Assembly (NCBI GenBank): GCA_937896265.1
Contig: CALBMD010000529.1
Location: forward strand, 1-14,593
DNA from: an uncultured Pseudomonadota bacterium
Lineage (GTDB): Bacteria > Bdellovibrionota_B > Oligoflexia > Oligoflexales > Bog-1112
Length of the DNA: 14,593 nucleotides
Direction: 5' to 3'
Below are positions 7,839-14,579 of this stretch, piece by piece. Position numbers and translations under genes: made by a program. The first letter of the stretch is position 1, and each line of letters starts with the position of its first letter. The notes below the pieces were generated by a model. The model did not search any database. It was given only the letters and a program-made list of their open reading frames with translations, and was not told the origin of the DNA.

Positions 7839-9181
7839 TCTTTTACCCTCTGCTTCAAATTCGCCAATGTTAAATCACCAAAAGTCCTCATGATCAGTAA
7901 TTTAGATCGGAAAATATCAGCTTTATTGCTGGATAATTGGCGGCGATAAGTATAAACGTTAGTTAACGCATTAATAAGCTCAAGACTGTTAGCATAGCCT
8001 TCAACGTAAAGTTTTTTAGTCTTATCTACTAATATCTGTGAATCTTTCATGACCTCATCAAGGATAACTTGTCGTTTCAGGTTCTCCCTGATATTAAAAA
8101 TCTCTCGTTTTATCCTTTGTGTCGCTTTCAAGAGATAGAGGTCTATATTAGCTTTGTTTTCAAGATGGCCTTGCATGGCCTGTTGCCGCTCATAAAAAGA
8201 AGAGTTGCCACTATAGAGTGTCATATTCAGCTCTAATCCAACGAATATGCTGTCGGTAGTAACCTGACGATCGATGTTGGCAAAATTATAGAAGGTTTCG
8301 GCATAGAGTTTGGGATCAAAGTATTCCCGGGAATGTCTAAGATCAAGGGCATTTTGCTTTTGTGCCAACTCAAGCTTGAGATAGCTTGGATGACGGCGCA
8401 ATATCTGATCAATTTTGGCATCTGACATTGCTTGAGTATCTAAATTTAAAATTGGCAGGCTCATGCTTTCAACGCTGTTGCGAGAAATTTTTTGCAAAAT
8501 CTCTTGCAATTCAAGTATCTTGCCCTCCAGGTTAGTGTCAGCAATTGAATAATCGATACGCTTTCGTTCAAGCGTGAGCTTCACCTGATCGACATTAGAG
8601 GAGTTAATTTCACCCAGCTCAAAACGCCGGGATGTGCTTCGGTAATTATCTTCGTAAGTGTCACGCTCTAATTTAGCTGTCTGCACTTCTTCAGCACTAG
8701 TAACAAGGTCAACATAGAGCGTAGAATTTTGAAACAAAGTTTCTATTTCAACTAAACGCATCTGCAATGCCTGCTGATCTCGGCTAATTTTGCCGCCATC
8801 ACGGTCATAGCTGCGTTGCAAATCAAAGATAGGTTTTTTAATCGTCACCGTACTAAGATGGCGTTTAAACTTATCTTTTTCTTTAATTGCATACTCACCA
8901 CCACCTTGGGTTAACAGGGTTGCTTCAGTCCCATATTTTGCATTGACTGAATCAAGGCGACTCTTTGCTGCTAAATACTTGGCCTTCTCGACATCAATCT
9001 CTTTTGCCTGATTTTGCATTTGTGTCAAAAATTCAATAAACTTTTCCCCAACTGCTATTGGTGAATAGCAGACAAGCAGAGAAAAAAGCGCTGCTTTGAA
9101 GAAGTTAAACCCGCTCACAAAACCTGCTTTCTTGTAATAATTCCTCACCCTTATAGACAATCTTTCGGCTAGAAGTCGCAA
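7835..9181 (-). CDS. TolC-type outer-membrane factor of the type I secretion system
   Basis: Outer-membrane channel of the exporter, up to 448 residues, the usual size for the TolC/OEP family. A basic N-terminus and a hydrophobic stretch (about residues 28-45) form a Sec signal peptide. The rest is mainly charged amphipathic helices with the doubled layout of the family, including the tract RRFELGEINSSNVDQVKLTL at about 185-204 and its counterpart near the C-terminus (LYVEGYANSLELINA). The start is uncertain: a TTG at 9181 has only AAGG two bases away. A GTG at 9118 with AGCAGG four bases upstream would give a compact signal peptide. It is the first gene of the four-gene set and faces the response-regulator operon across 160 bases. 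Confidence 0.88.
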   Translation of the reverse strand: MRLLAERLSIRVRNYYKKAGFVSGFNFFKAALFSLLVCYSPIAVGEKFIEFLTQMQNQAKEIDVEKAKYLAAKSRLDSVNAKYGTEATLLTQGGGEYAIKEKDKFKRHLSTVTIKKPIFDLQRSYDRDGGKISRDQQALQMRLVEIETLFQNSTLYVDLVTSAEEVQTAKLERDTYEDNYRSTSRRFELGEINSSNVDQVKLTLERKRIDYSIADTNLEGKILELQEILQKISRNSVESMSLPILNLDTQAMSDAKIDQILRRHPSYLKLELAQKQNALDLRHSREYFDPKLYAETFYNFANIDRQVTTDSIFVGLELNMTLYSGNSSFYERQQAMQGHLENKANIDLYLLKATQRIKREIFNIRENLKRQVILDEVMKDSQILVDKTKKLYVEGYANSLELINALTNVYTYRRQLSSNKADIFRSKLLIMRTFGDLTLANLKQRVKE

Positions 9182-9245
9182 TGCCTTAAATTGTTAGCCG
9201 GAAAATGCTTCATTTGATAGACTATAACTATGCAAAAAAGTTTAA

Positions 9246-9282
9246 GTTGCGCTAAGGCAGGATAAGATGTTGCACTAAGGCA
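9246..9282. repeat. 14-base direct repeat in the divergent control region
   Basis: GTTGCGCTAAGGCA (9246-9259) and GTTGCACTAAGGCA (9269-9282) differ at one base and start 23 bases apart, about two helical turns. A shorter copy of the core, TAAGGCA, lies in inverted orientation at 9182-9188 next to the start of the outer-membrane factor gene. The position between two divergent operons suggests binding sites for a regulator of one or both. The regulator is unknown. Confidence 0.5.
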
Positions 9283-9297
9283 AGGAAGAGGATTGGG

Positions 9298-9328
9298 GAG
9301 AAACATGCTTCGCAGCAGATAGTTTCTC
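9298..9328 (+). promoter_or_regulatory. Hairpin leader with a five-codon reading frame upstream of the response regulator
   Basis: GAGAAAC (9298-9304) and GTTTCTC (9322-9328) form a perfect seven-base inverted repeat. Inside it, TGCT and AGCA pair around a TCGC loop, giving a two-part hairpin that ends 13 bases before the response-regulator ATG. The interior also holds ATG-CTT-CGC-AGC-AGA-TAG (9305-9322), a five-codon frame encoding MLRSR with a strong GGGGAG four bases before its ATG. The real gene at 9342 has only a weak ribosome site (AAGAA), so a leader peptide or RNA switch is possible. No T run follows, so it is not a terminator. Confidence 0.4.
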
Positions 9329-9341
9329 TCAAGAAAAACTG

Positions 9342-9701
9342 ATGAGCAAAATATTTCTCATTGAAGATTCATCTTTTCAGCGCCAGTTTATAGAGAAAGT
9401 CCTCGCCAAATGGGGCTTTAGTTGTGTTATGGCAAAAAACGGCACTGAATCCATTAGCTTAATAAAAGAAACTCCAGACATTAAAGTACTATTTTTAGAC
9501 TTGGGATTGCCAGATATTGATGGTTTAGATCTCTTTGCTAGGATTCGCAGCGAGACCACTTATCAGGGACCTATTGTTATTTTATCAGCAAAGAACGAAA
9601 TACAAGGGCTTGAGAAAGCCAAAGCTATGGGAGCTTATGGGTACATTCTCAAGCCGATTAAAGTCAATGAGTTTAAAGAACTCCTCGACAACTTACCTTA
9701 G
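9342..9701 (+). CDS. Single-domain response regulator (CheY-like receiver)
   Basis: Cytoplasmic phosphoreceiver protein of 119 residues with no output domain. The acidic pair is Glu8-Asp9, the phosphoacceptor is Asp53 (motif LFLDLGLPDIDG), the switch residue is Ser82 (ILSAK) and the conserved lysine is Lys104 followed by Pro (LKPI). All catalytic positions are present, so it should accept phosphate from a histidine kinase. No kinase is encoded in the window. The output must come through protein contacts, as with CheY or Spo0F. The ATG has only a weak ribosome site and lies just after the hairpin leader at 9298-9328. The gene downstream begins 9 bases after its stop, so the two are co-transcribed. 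Confidence 0.93.
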   Translation: MSKIFLIEDSSFQRQFIEKVLAKWGFSCVMAKNGTESISLIKETPDIKVLFLDLGLPDIDGLDLFARIRSETTYQGPIVILSAKNEIQGLEKAKAMGAYGYILKPIKVNEFKELLDNLP

Positions 9702-9710
9702 CGAAGGATC

Positions 9711-10559
9711 ATGCCTAGAGCCGCCACCATTGGCATGCTGCTTGATCTGGAGCACCGCTACCAGACTTATAGTGTGCCTCGAAAAGCTGCTAAAGGCCTC
9801 ACTCATGTGGGGCTTTTCAGACCAAAAGACAGGCATAACGACCTCTCTACTCTGGTAATGTTCGTGCACAGTACTGGCAACGATGCTTATTACCCTAACT
9901 TTGTCTTATTTCGTGCTTTGCTGGCTGCTGGACTTCCAGTTTTAACCTTTGACCTTGATGGCCATGGCAATAAAAGCACGACAGTATTTTCAAGCCAAAC
10001 AATCAGTAGCATGCTACCTGATATAGTAGATTGGGTGCTTAAGAATCTCCAGGTTACCAAGCTACATCTAGTGGGCGTTAGCTTAGGCGCTGCCTTAGTA
10101 CTGGACTATAGTCGCAATCCAAGAGCAGAGTTAGCTTCCATTACTATGCTGTCATTACCCAAAGATGTGCAAGGGGTTAGCCTTAAGCTAGCCGCTCAAG
10201 AGTTGAGCGCAATTTTTCACTCTGTGTTTTGGTCGCATGTTGGGTACTATGGTCTACGGCATTTTATGCCAGCTCTGGGACGGTTTCGCCGCTGGGAATT
10301 TCCTGTGCGATTAGTCACACCCGGCCAGGGTTTTTTCTATTATCTCGATGCCGTACAGGAGTACTTTGCAGCAAGGGAAGGATTGGATGCTAGTTCTTTT
10401 CCAAAGCAACTTTTGCTAGCTGGGAGTTGGGATAGCTTAGCAAAATATGAAGCTACATCTGGCTTAAAGGTGGTTATTCTGCCTCATTTGACGCATTTTA
10501 GCTGCCAGCTGAGCGAGACTTGTGCTGAGCTTGTTGTTTCTTTTTTATGTAGCCCTTGA
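9711..10559 (+). CDS. Alpha/beta hydrolase (serine esterase/lipase-like), substrate unknown
   Basis: Serine hydrolase fold of 282 residues, apparently cytoplasmic (no signal peptide). An oxyanion-hole motif, HSTGN, follows the first core strand (LVMFV, about 48-52). The nucleophile elbow is GVSLGAA, with Ser124 as nucleophile. A late acid is Asp241 in GSWDSL, and the late histidine is His262 (or His259) in PHLTHFS. The triad order Ser-Asp-His is standard. The cap region (about 160-215) is rich in aromatic residues, which could suit a lipid-like acyl or ester substrate, but the reaction cannot be named. ATG start with AAGGA just upstream, 9 bases after the response regulator, so the two may form a signalling pair. 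The 3' end overlaps the convergent kinase-like gene by 62 bases. Confidence 0.85.
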   Translation: MPRAATIGMLLDLEHRYQTYSVPRKAAKGLTHVGLFRPKDRHNDLSTLVMFVHSTGNDAYYPNFVLFRALLAAGLPVLTFDLDGHGNKSTTVFSSQTISSMLPDIVDWVLKNLQVTKLHLVGVSLGAALVLDYSRNPRAELASITMLSLPKDVQGVSLKLAAQELSAIFHSVFWSHVGYYGLRHFMPALGRFRRWEFPVRLVTPGQGFFYYLDAVQEYFAAREGLDASSFPKQLLLAGSWDSLAKYEATSGLKVVILPHLTHFSCQLSETCAELVVSFLCSP

Positions 10560-11511
10560 TTAACTCTAAGTTGATCTCTTTTTGGTTCCTAAGAGGGCAG
10601 TCTGCAGCTTGAAAAGACTCTAAGATTTCAGTAATCGATGGTCTTATAGCAACAGTTGTGGATCCAAAGACGGATTTTTTCTTCTTTCGCTCTTCAGCTT
10701 CCTTTGATACAGGCGCTTTCATAGCATCAATTATTTGCTTAACCCATAAATGAACAGGCTTATTATCTCCATCAAGTTGATCCTGACGAAGAAGACACTT
10801 AAAAACGCAACCTAACCCATAGATATCAACAGGCTTCGATTCATAGAAGCTAAGTCCATTAATTTCAGGCGGATGGTAAGTTGGTTTAGTCCTATTTAGT
10901 TCATTGATCCGAGTTTGATGAGTTGCACAGCCAAAATCAGCAATTACAACCTCAAGTTTATTGTTGCGAGTATCAATATAGATATTATCCAAAGCAATAT
11001 CTAGATGCGCTATACCTTTGCTATGAATAACAGCCAGCCCTTGTATTACTTGGTAGATAATCCAGGTAGCTTCGTAAGCAAGCAATTTACTCTTAAGCGA
11101 TTCTAACGTTGCTTCATAATGTTTCATCGCAAAAAAGCATTTGCCTTCATCTTTACTAGGGCGAACCTCTAGTACTTTTATAACATAGGGGCTATCTATC
11201 TGACTGAGATATCCAAACTCAGGAATGATATCTTTGGGTAGCCCTAATTTATAAGCAAAATCGCCTTGGCAGATAATCGAAGTATTTTTACTAATTTGAG
11301 GACATTCAGGCGAAGGAGCTGGGCTTGGGCTTGTTTCTTCTTCCTCTAATGATCTAGACATTTTAGAGTTGGAGCTTTTAACAAAACTCAGACTCTCTTC
11401 ACCTTCACTGAAATTAATCTTTTTTCTCAAACACTCCATTTCTGCTCCATAGGAAGCAAGAGAAATGCAAAAAAGTATGAATAAGACGCTAACAGCGAGT
11501 AATTTTCTCAT
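10498..11511 (-). CDS. Sec-exported protein with a eukaryotic-like protein kinase domain
   Basis: The protein is 337 residues: signal peptide (about 1-23), a Ser/Glu/Pro-rich linker (about 36-70, including SPSPAP), then a kinase fold (about 75-305). Visible kinase landmarks are candidate beta-3 Lys88 (FAYKL), alpha-C Glu98 (in PEFGYLSQIDSPYVIKVLEV), catalytic loop HLDIALDN with Asp171 and Asn176, Asp192-Phe-Gly, PPE at 214-216, Asp229 in the DIYGLG motif, and Arg290 (RPSITEIL). The glycine-rich loop is not recognisable and the N-lobe is short. The mature part has eight cysteines, which suits disulfides outside the cytoplasm. The ATG start has GGGA eight bases upstream. It is divergent from the cytochrome operon. 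A kinase outside the cytoplasm lacks a local ATP supply, so it may be secreted further, perhaps into a host or prey cell, or act as a pseudokinase. That role is inference. Confidence 0.82.
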   Translation of the reverse strand: MRKLLAVSVLFILFCISLASYGAEMECLRKKINFSEGEESLSFVKSSNSKMSRSLEEEETSPSPAPSPECPQISKNTSIICQGDFAYKLGLPKDIIPEFGYLSQIDSPYVIKVLEVRPSKDEGKCFFAMKHYEATLESLKSKLLAYEATWIIYQVIQGLAVIHSKGIAHLDIALDNIYIDTRNNKLEVVIADFGCATHQTRINELNRTKPTYHPPEINGLSFYESKPVDIYGLGCVFKCLLRQDQLDGDNKPVHLWVKQIIDAMKAPVSKEAEERKKKKSVFGSTTVAIRPSITEILESFQAADCPLRNQKEINLELIKGYIKKKQQAQHKSRSAGS

Positions 11512-11628
11512 GATTTCATTCCCTTATTTTTAAGTTGAAGGTTTTATGTGATCCGAGAACAAAAAGCAATGTTTTCTTGGAAGCAAGTTAAGAAAAATAT
11601 TGGAGATGCCGGCTCTCAATGCTAATGT

Positions 11629-11644
11629 CAATAGAAACCTATTG
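11629..11644. promoter_or_regulatory. Inverted repeat before the cytochrome operon
   Basis: CAATAG (11629-11634) and CTATTG (11639-11644) form a perfect six-base dyad around AAAC, ending 13 bases before the cytochrome start codon. It could be an operator or a small hairpin in the leader. The rest of the 146-base divergent gap (11512-11657) is AT-rich and holds no promoter that I can assign with confidence. Confidence 0.3.
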
Positions 11645-11657
11645 TACCTGGTGAAAA

Positions 11658-12011
11658 ATGAAGACCTTGCTATTTATCCTTACTCTTATTAGTTGCGGAC
11701 AAGATTATAATTCCAATAGCAGCGACAAAACAAACGCCAGCACAATTCAAGATAGCACCAATGAAGCAGATAAAAGGCGCCTAGCTGCTACTTCCATCTT
11801 GGAACAGAACTGTTTTTCCTGTCACAGCTGGTCTGGCTATAAGACAGATAAACTTTGGGTAGACGCTGGATTCATCATTGCCGGTAATGCTGCTGACTCA
11901 GAGTTAATAAAGAGACTAATTAATAGTGGAGGAGATATGCCCCAAGGCGGCTCTGCTTTGACTAACAATGATGCTACAACTCTTACTGAGTGGATTAACG
12001 GAGTCAAATGA
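11658..12011 (+). CDS. Lipoprotein monohaem cytochrome c
   Basis: A small envelope electron carrier of 117 residues. A short signal peptide ends in a lipobox (LISC, lipidated Cys13), followed by a Ser/Asn/Asp-rich tether (about 14-38). The c-type haem site is Cys52-Phe-Ser-Cys55-His56, and the likely sixth ligand is Met94 in GGDMPQGG. The TEWI motif near the C-terminus is typical of a closing helix in small class I cytochromes. The residue after the lipid cysteine is Gly, not Asp, so sorting to the outer membrane is the default expectation. GGTGA lies just before the ATG. Its stop overlaps the next start (ATGA), so it is coupled to the haem-barrel gene and may pass electrons to or from it. 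Confidence 0.9.
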   Translation: MKTLLFILTLISCGQDYNSNSSDKTNASTIQDSTNEADKRRLAATSILEQNCFSCHSWSGYKTDKLWVDAGFIIAGNAADSELIKRLINSGGDMPQGGSALTNNDATTLTEWINGVK

Positions 12012-13153
12012 TGCTTAGACTGTTAGCGCTTCTGATGACTCTGAATAGCTCTCTCAATACAGAAGCCTACCCTAATTTCATTAGCTACGGCTATGCTACC
12101 TGCCAGACTTGCCACTATAATCCATTTGGCAATGGGCCTCTTACCGATTATGGGAGAGCTGTTGGCGCCTCTGCTATTTCTGATCGGCTCTTAGCAAAAA
12201 ACACAACGACTGAAGAGGAGTTGGCTTTCGCTTCTGGATTTTTCTTTGAAGAACCAAAAAACTCTTGGCTTCGCCCAGGGATTAGCTTCCGTGATCTTGT
12301 GTTAGTGCAAAATGCTGGCAAGAAAACACAGAAAAACCGTTTCATTATCATGGATTTCTCGGCTTCTTTGGCACTGAAATTTGGCAAGGATGATCGCTAC
12401 CTTTTTGTCGGGCAGACTGGCTATGCACCGACACCTGCAGCCTACCAAGGTCATGCTATGAACAACTACCGCACACGCGAGCACTATGTTGGCTATCGGC
12501 CTAATGAGCACTGGGGCATCTATGCTGGTCTTATGGACAAAGTCTACGGCTTGCGTATCCCTGAACACATTGCCTATAGCCGGATGCTAACACAAAATAA
12601 CCAAAATGATCAGACCCATGGTCTTTTGCTGCACTATATCAACGAATACCTTGAAGTTGGCCTGCAGCCCTTTGTTGGTAACTACGCGCAGGATGATGAG
12701 CTGAGACAAAAAGGGGGGGCTGTTAAATTTGAGGCTGGTACTTCAGATCGCTGGCGCCTTGGGGCCTCGATCTTGAAATCGGAATCAGATTTTACCTCGG
12801 TGCAAGAAGGGGCAGCTCATGGGCGTTTTGGTTTCAGCAAAGGAAACAGCCTGATGATAGAGCTCGGCACTGGTGCACGAAAAAATTTAATGACTAACAA
12901 ACAAAGTGATTTTCAATATGCTTTCACACAAAGTCACTTGCTCATAAAGAGAGGTCTATCGAGTATTTTAACTTTGGAAGCAATGGCGCCAAAAGATAGA
13001 AGTACCAAACGCTATCGGGTTGGACCCGGAGTTCAATATTTTCCGTTTAACCGGGTGGAAGTTCGCTGCGATATTTATAACGAATTCATCAACGCCCTTG
13101 GCAAAACCACCTCTACCATTACAGCAACCAGCCAGCTCCATCTTTGGCTCTAA
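12008..13153 (+). CDS. Outer-membrane beta-barrel protein with an N-terminal c-type haem site (Cyc2-like layout)
   Basis: The protein is 381 residues. A signal peptide of about 20 residues (cleavage after NTEA) is followed at once by a conserved-looking block, PNFISYGYATCQTCHYNPFG, with the haem motif Cys32-Gln-Thr-Cys35-His36, and then LTDYGRAVG. The rest, from about 90 on, is an alternating polar/aromatic pattern with repeated Gly, Tyr and Arg, as in outer-membrane barrels. A single haem joined to a barrel recalls Cyc2, the porin-cytochrome of iron oxidisers, though this protein is somewhat short and full homology is not shown. Many uncharacterised proteins of proteobacteria share a similar GY-x-CxxCH-GG/NG-L-YGRA block; I recall this from general knowledge. 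The final residue is Leu rather than the usual Phe or Trp. Start codon ATG within the upstream stop; electron transfer across the outer membrane is an inferred role. Confidence 0.8.
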   Translation: MMLRLLALLMTLNSSLNTEAYPNFISYGYATCQTCHYNPFGNGPLTDYGRAVGASAISDRLLAKNTTTEEELAFASGFFFEEPKNSWLRPGISFRDLVLVQNAGKKTQKNRFIIMDFSASLALKFGKDDRYLFVGQTGYAPTPAAYQGHAMNNYRTREHYVGYRPNEHWGIYAGLMDKVYGLRIPEHIAYSRMLTQNNQNDQTHGLLLHYINEYLEVGLQPFVGNYAQDDELRQKGGAVKFEAGTSDRWRLGASILKSESDFTSVQEGAAHGRFGFSKGNSLMIELGTGARKNLMTNKQSDFQYAFTQSHLLIKRGLSSILTLEAMAPKDRSTKRYRVGPGVQYFPFNRVEVRCDIYNEFINALGKTTSTITATSQLHLWL

Positions 13154-13260
13154 AACAGCTTAAAAACAGCAGTGGATTTGAGGAGACTTCACAGTTTTCC
13201 GAGGGTCACTGAAGATGGATTGCGAACCCCTATTAGGCGCCTTTTTTACAAGAAAAATCG

Positions 13261-13289
13261 TTGACACAAGGCTACACCATTGATAGCTT
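13261..13289 (+). promoter_or_regulatory. Candidate promoter of the second kinase-like gene
   Basis: A perfect -35 hexamer TTGACA (13261-13266) is followed after 17 bases by TAGCTT (13284-13289), only a weak -10. It lies 38 bases before the chosen ATG. The rest of the 174-base gap (13154-13327) contains GGCGCC followed by six T (13237-13248), but no proper hairpin, so no terminator for the cytochrome operon is called. Confidence 0.35.
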
Positions 13290-13327
13290 CACTCGCGATT
13301 TCCTCAAGTAAAGAAAAAGAGAGTTGC

Positions 13328-14398
13328 ATGAAAACAAAATTTGTGAGTCTATTTTTATTGATAGCTTGTACTGGTCCAGTCTTTGGTGGAATGAAGTCAC
13401 CTTTACACCTGGAGCGAGGTCTCAGTTTCTTATCTGAAGCTTCTGGAGGTTCGGGCCGCGATGGTCTCTCTCCGAAATTTATGAGCAATTCCAATGAAAT
13501 TTTTGTCGCCAAAAGATATAGGGAACCATCAGCTTTTGCAAACGAACTGTATGCTTTGACACAGATCGCCTCTTTAACTAAGCAAAGCAGGGTTCATAGC
13601 GCTTCCGTGGGCAAGCAAGAAATCCTAATGCATCTTGTACCGGGTGTCAGCTTAGGTGCAACTTCTGAAGTATTTTCTGCCAATAAACAAGCTCTACTTC
13701 TAGACTTATCTCCGCTATTAGCCCGCGAAATGCTTCTGCAATTAACGCTCATACTTAAAGCAGGAATTTTCCCTGTAGACTGCAATTCTTTTAACTTTCT
13801 TTTCCATGAAAAGCAGCATAATCGCTATGCAACTCTGATTGATTTTGCTGATGCTCTAGCTTTAAATCGAAATGCAGATGGCACATTTACATTTGAAGCA
13901 AGCTCTGCATTTAGCCTCACAATGCCTAAAGAGGCCTTTTTAGCCTATGGAGCAGAAAATAAAAAAGTAACTGTCACTCCGGAAAAAGCGTTAGCCTATG
14001 CCGCAGGTGCCAATCTTATGTTTATATTGGAAGGAATCTTTAGCCTTCTGCCACCTGAAGCTCATTATCAACCAGCAGATATCACTGCTCTTAAAAATGT
14101 ACAGCCAGAAGAAGCTACAAAAAATGGAGCCTTGCTGAAATTTATTGCTAGAGGGGGAATTGAATTCTTAAATGGTGTTCTTGCTGAAGAAGAGAAAGAC
14201 CGCTTCACATTAGAAGAGGCTTTGAACCATCGTTTTATAACCGCCGCCAACTTGATTCCTAATGAATTTAGCGACGGTACTCTACTTTTCAGTGATAAGT
14301 TTTGGGATGATTTTGGAATCCCAAATGGCAGCCGTTCACCTAGACTCGAAAAAATAGCGGCCCGCAATATTCCCAGCCCCTTGACCCTCCCTTTATAG
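13328..14398 (+). CDS. Exported (probable lipoprotein) protein with a eukaryotic-like kinase fold
   Basis: The protein is 356 residues, unlike any family I can name but with a clear kinase pattern. MKTK plus a hydrophobic stretch ends in LIAC (lipobox, Cys14). A Gly-rich segment, GGSGRDG (40-46), may be the nucleotide loop. Beta-3 Lys62 (FVAKRY), alpha-C Glu73 (FANELYAL), catalytic-loop Asp151 and Asn156 (PVDCNSFN), and metal-binding Asp172 (DFA in place of DFG) follow in correct order. Near the C-terminus, DRFTLEEALNHRFI matches kinase subdomain XI, with Arg292. The HRD histidine and arginine and the APE motif are not visible, so activity is uncertain, but the five core catalytic residues remain. 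Start chosen at the ATG at 13328 (GAGAG upstream), because the upstream ATG at 13280 would put 16 extra residues before a good signal peptide. It shares architecture, not obvious sequence, with the exported kinase at 10498-11511. Confidence 0.72.
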   Translation: MKTKFVSLFLLIACTGPVFGGMKSPLHLERGLSFLSEASGGSGRDGLSPKFMSNSNEIFVAKRYREPSAFANELYALTQIASLTKQSRVHSASVGKQEILMHLVPGVSLGATSEVFSANKQALLLDLSPLLAREMLLQLTLILKAGIFPVDCNSFNFLFHEKQHNRYATLIDFADALALNRNADGTFTFEASSAFSLTMPKEAFLAYGAENKKVTVTPEKALAYAAGANLMFILEGIFSLLPPEAHYQPADITALKNVQPEEATKNGALLKFIARGGIEFLNGVLAEEEKDRFTLEEALNHRFITAANLIPNEFSDGTLLFSDKFWDDFGIPNGSRSPRLEKIAARNIPSPLTLPL

Positions 14399-14579
14399 TC
14401 TGCCGGGGAATCTGCTACATCTGGCAATAGATGATATGAACGGAATGAAAATTTGTTGGTTCCTACTCTGGTAGCTCAAAGAGAAGGATAAGCAAAAAGA
14501 AAAAAGCGCGTCGCGTTGACACCAAAGTGGCAGAATACCGAAGCCTCTAGTGAACGCGTACGCACATAAGCAGCAGCAT

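Noticed and set aside
9535..9858. Plus-strand frame of 107 codons across the response regulator and hydrolase
   Set aside because: It is out of frame with two clear genes and has no sensible protein pattern.
13237..13248. GGCGCC plus six T as a terminator of the cytochrome operon
   Set aside because: The palindrome has no loop and cannot form a stable RNA hairpin; no longer stem was found around it.
13280..13327. ATG at 13280 as start of the second kinase-like protein
   Set aside because: It adds 16 polar residues before a good lipoprotein signal peptide and overlaps the -10 region of the candidate promoter; ATG at 13328 has a better ribosome site.
14516..14521. Perfect TTGACA near the right edge as a promoter
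   Set aside because: No acceptable -10 hexamer lies 16-18 bases downstream and no gene start is seen on the plus strand before the window ends.
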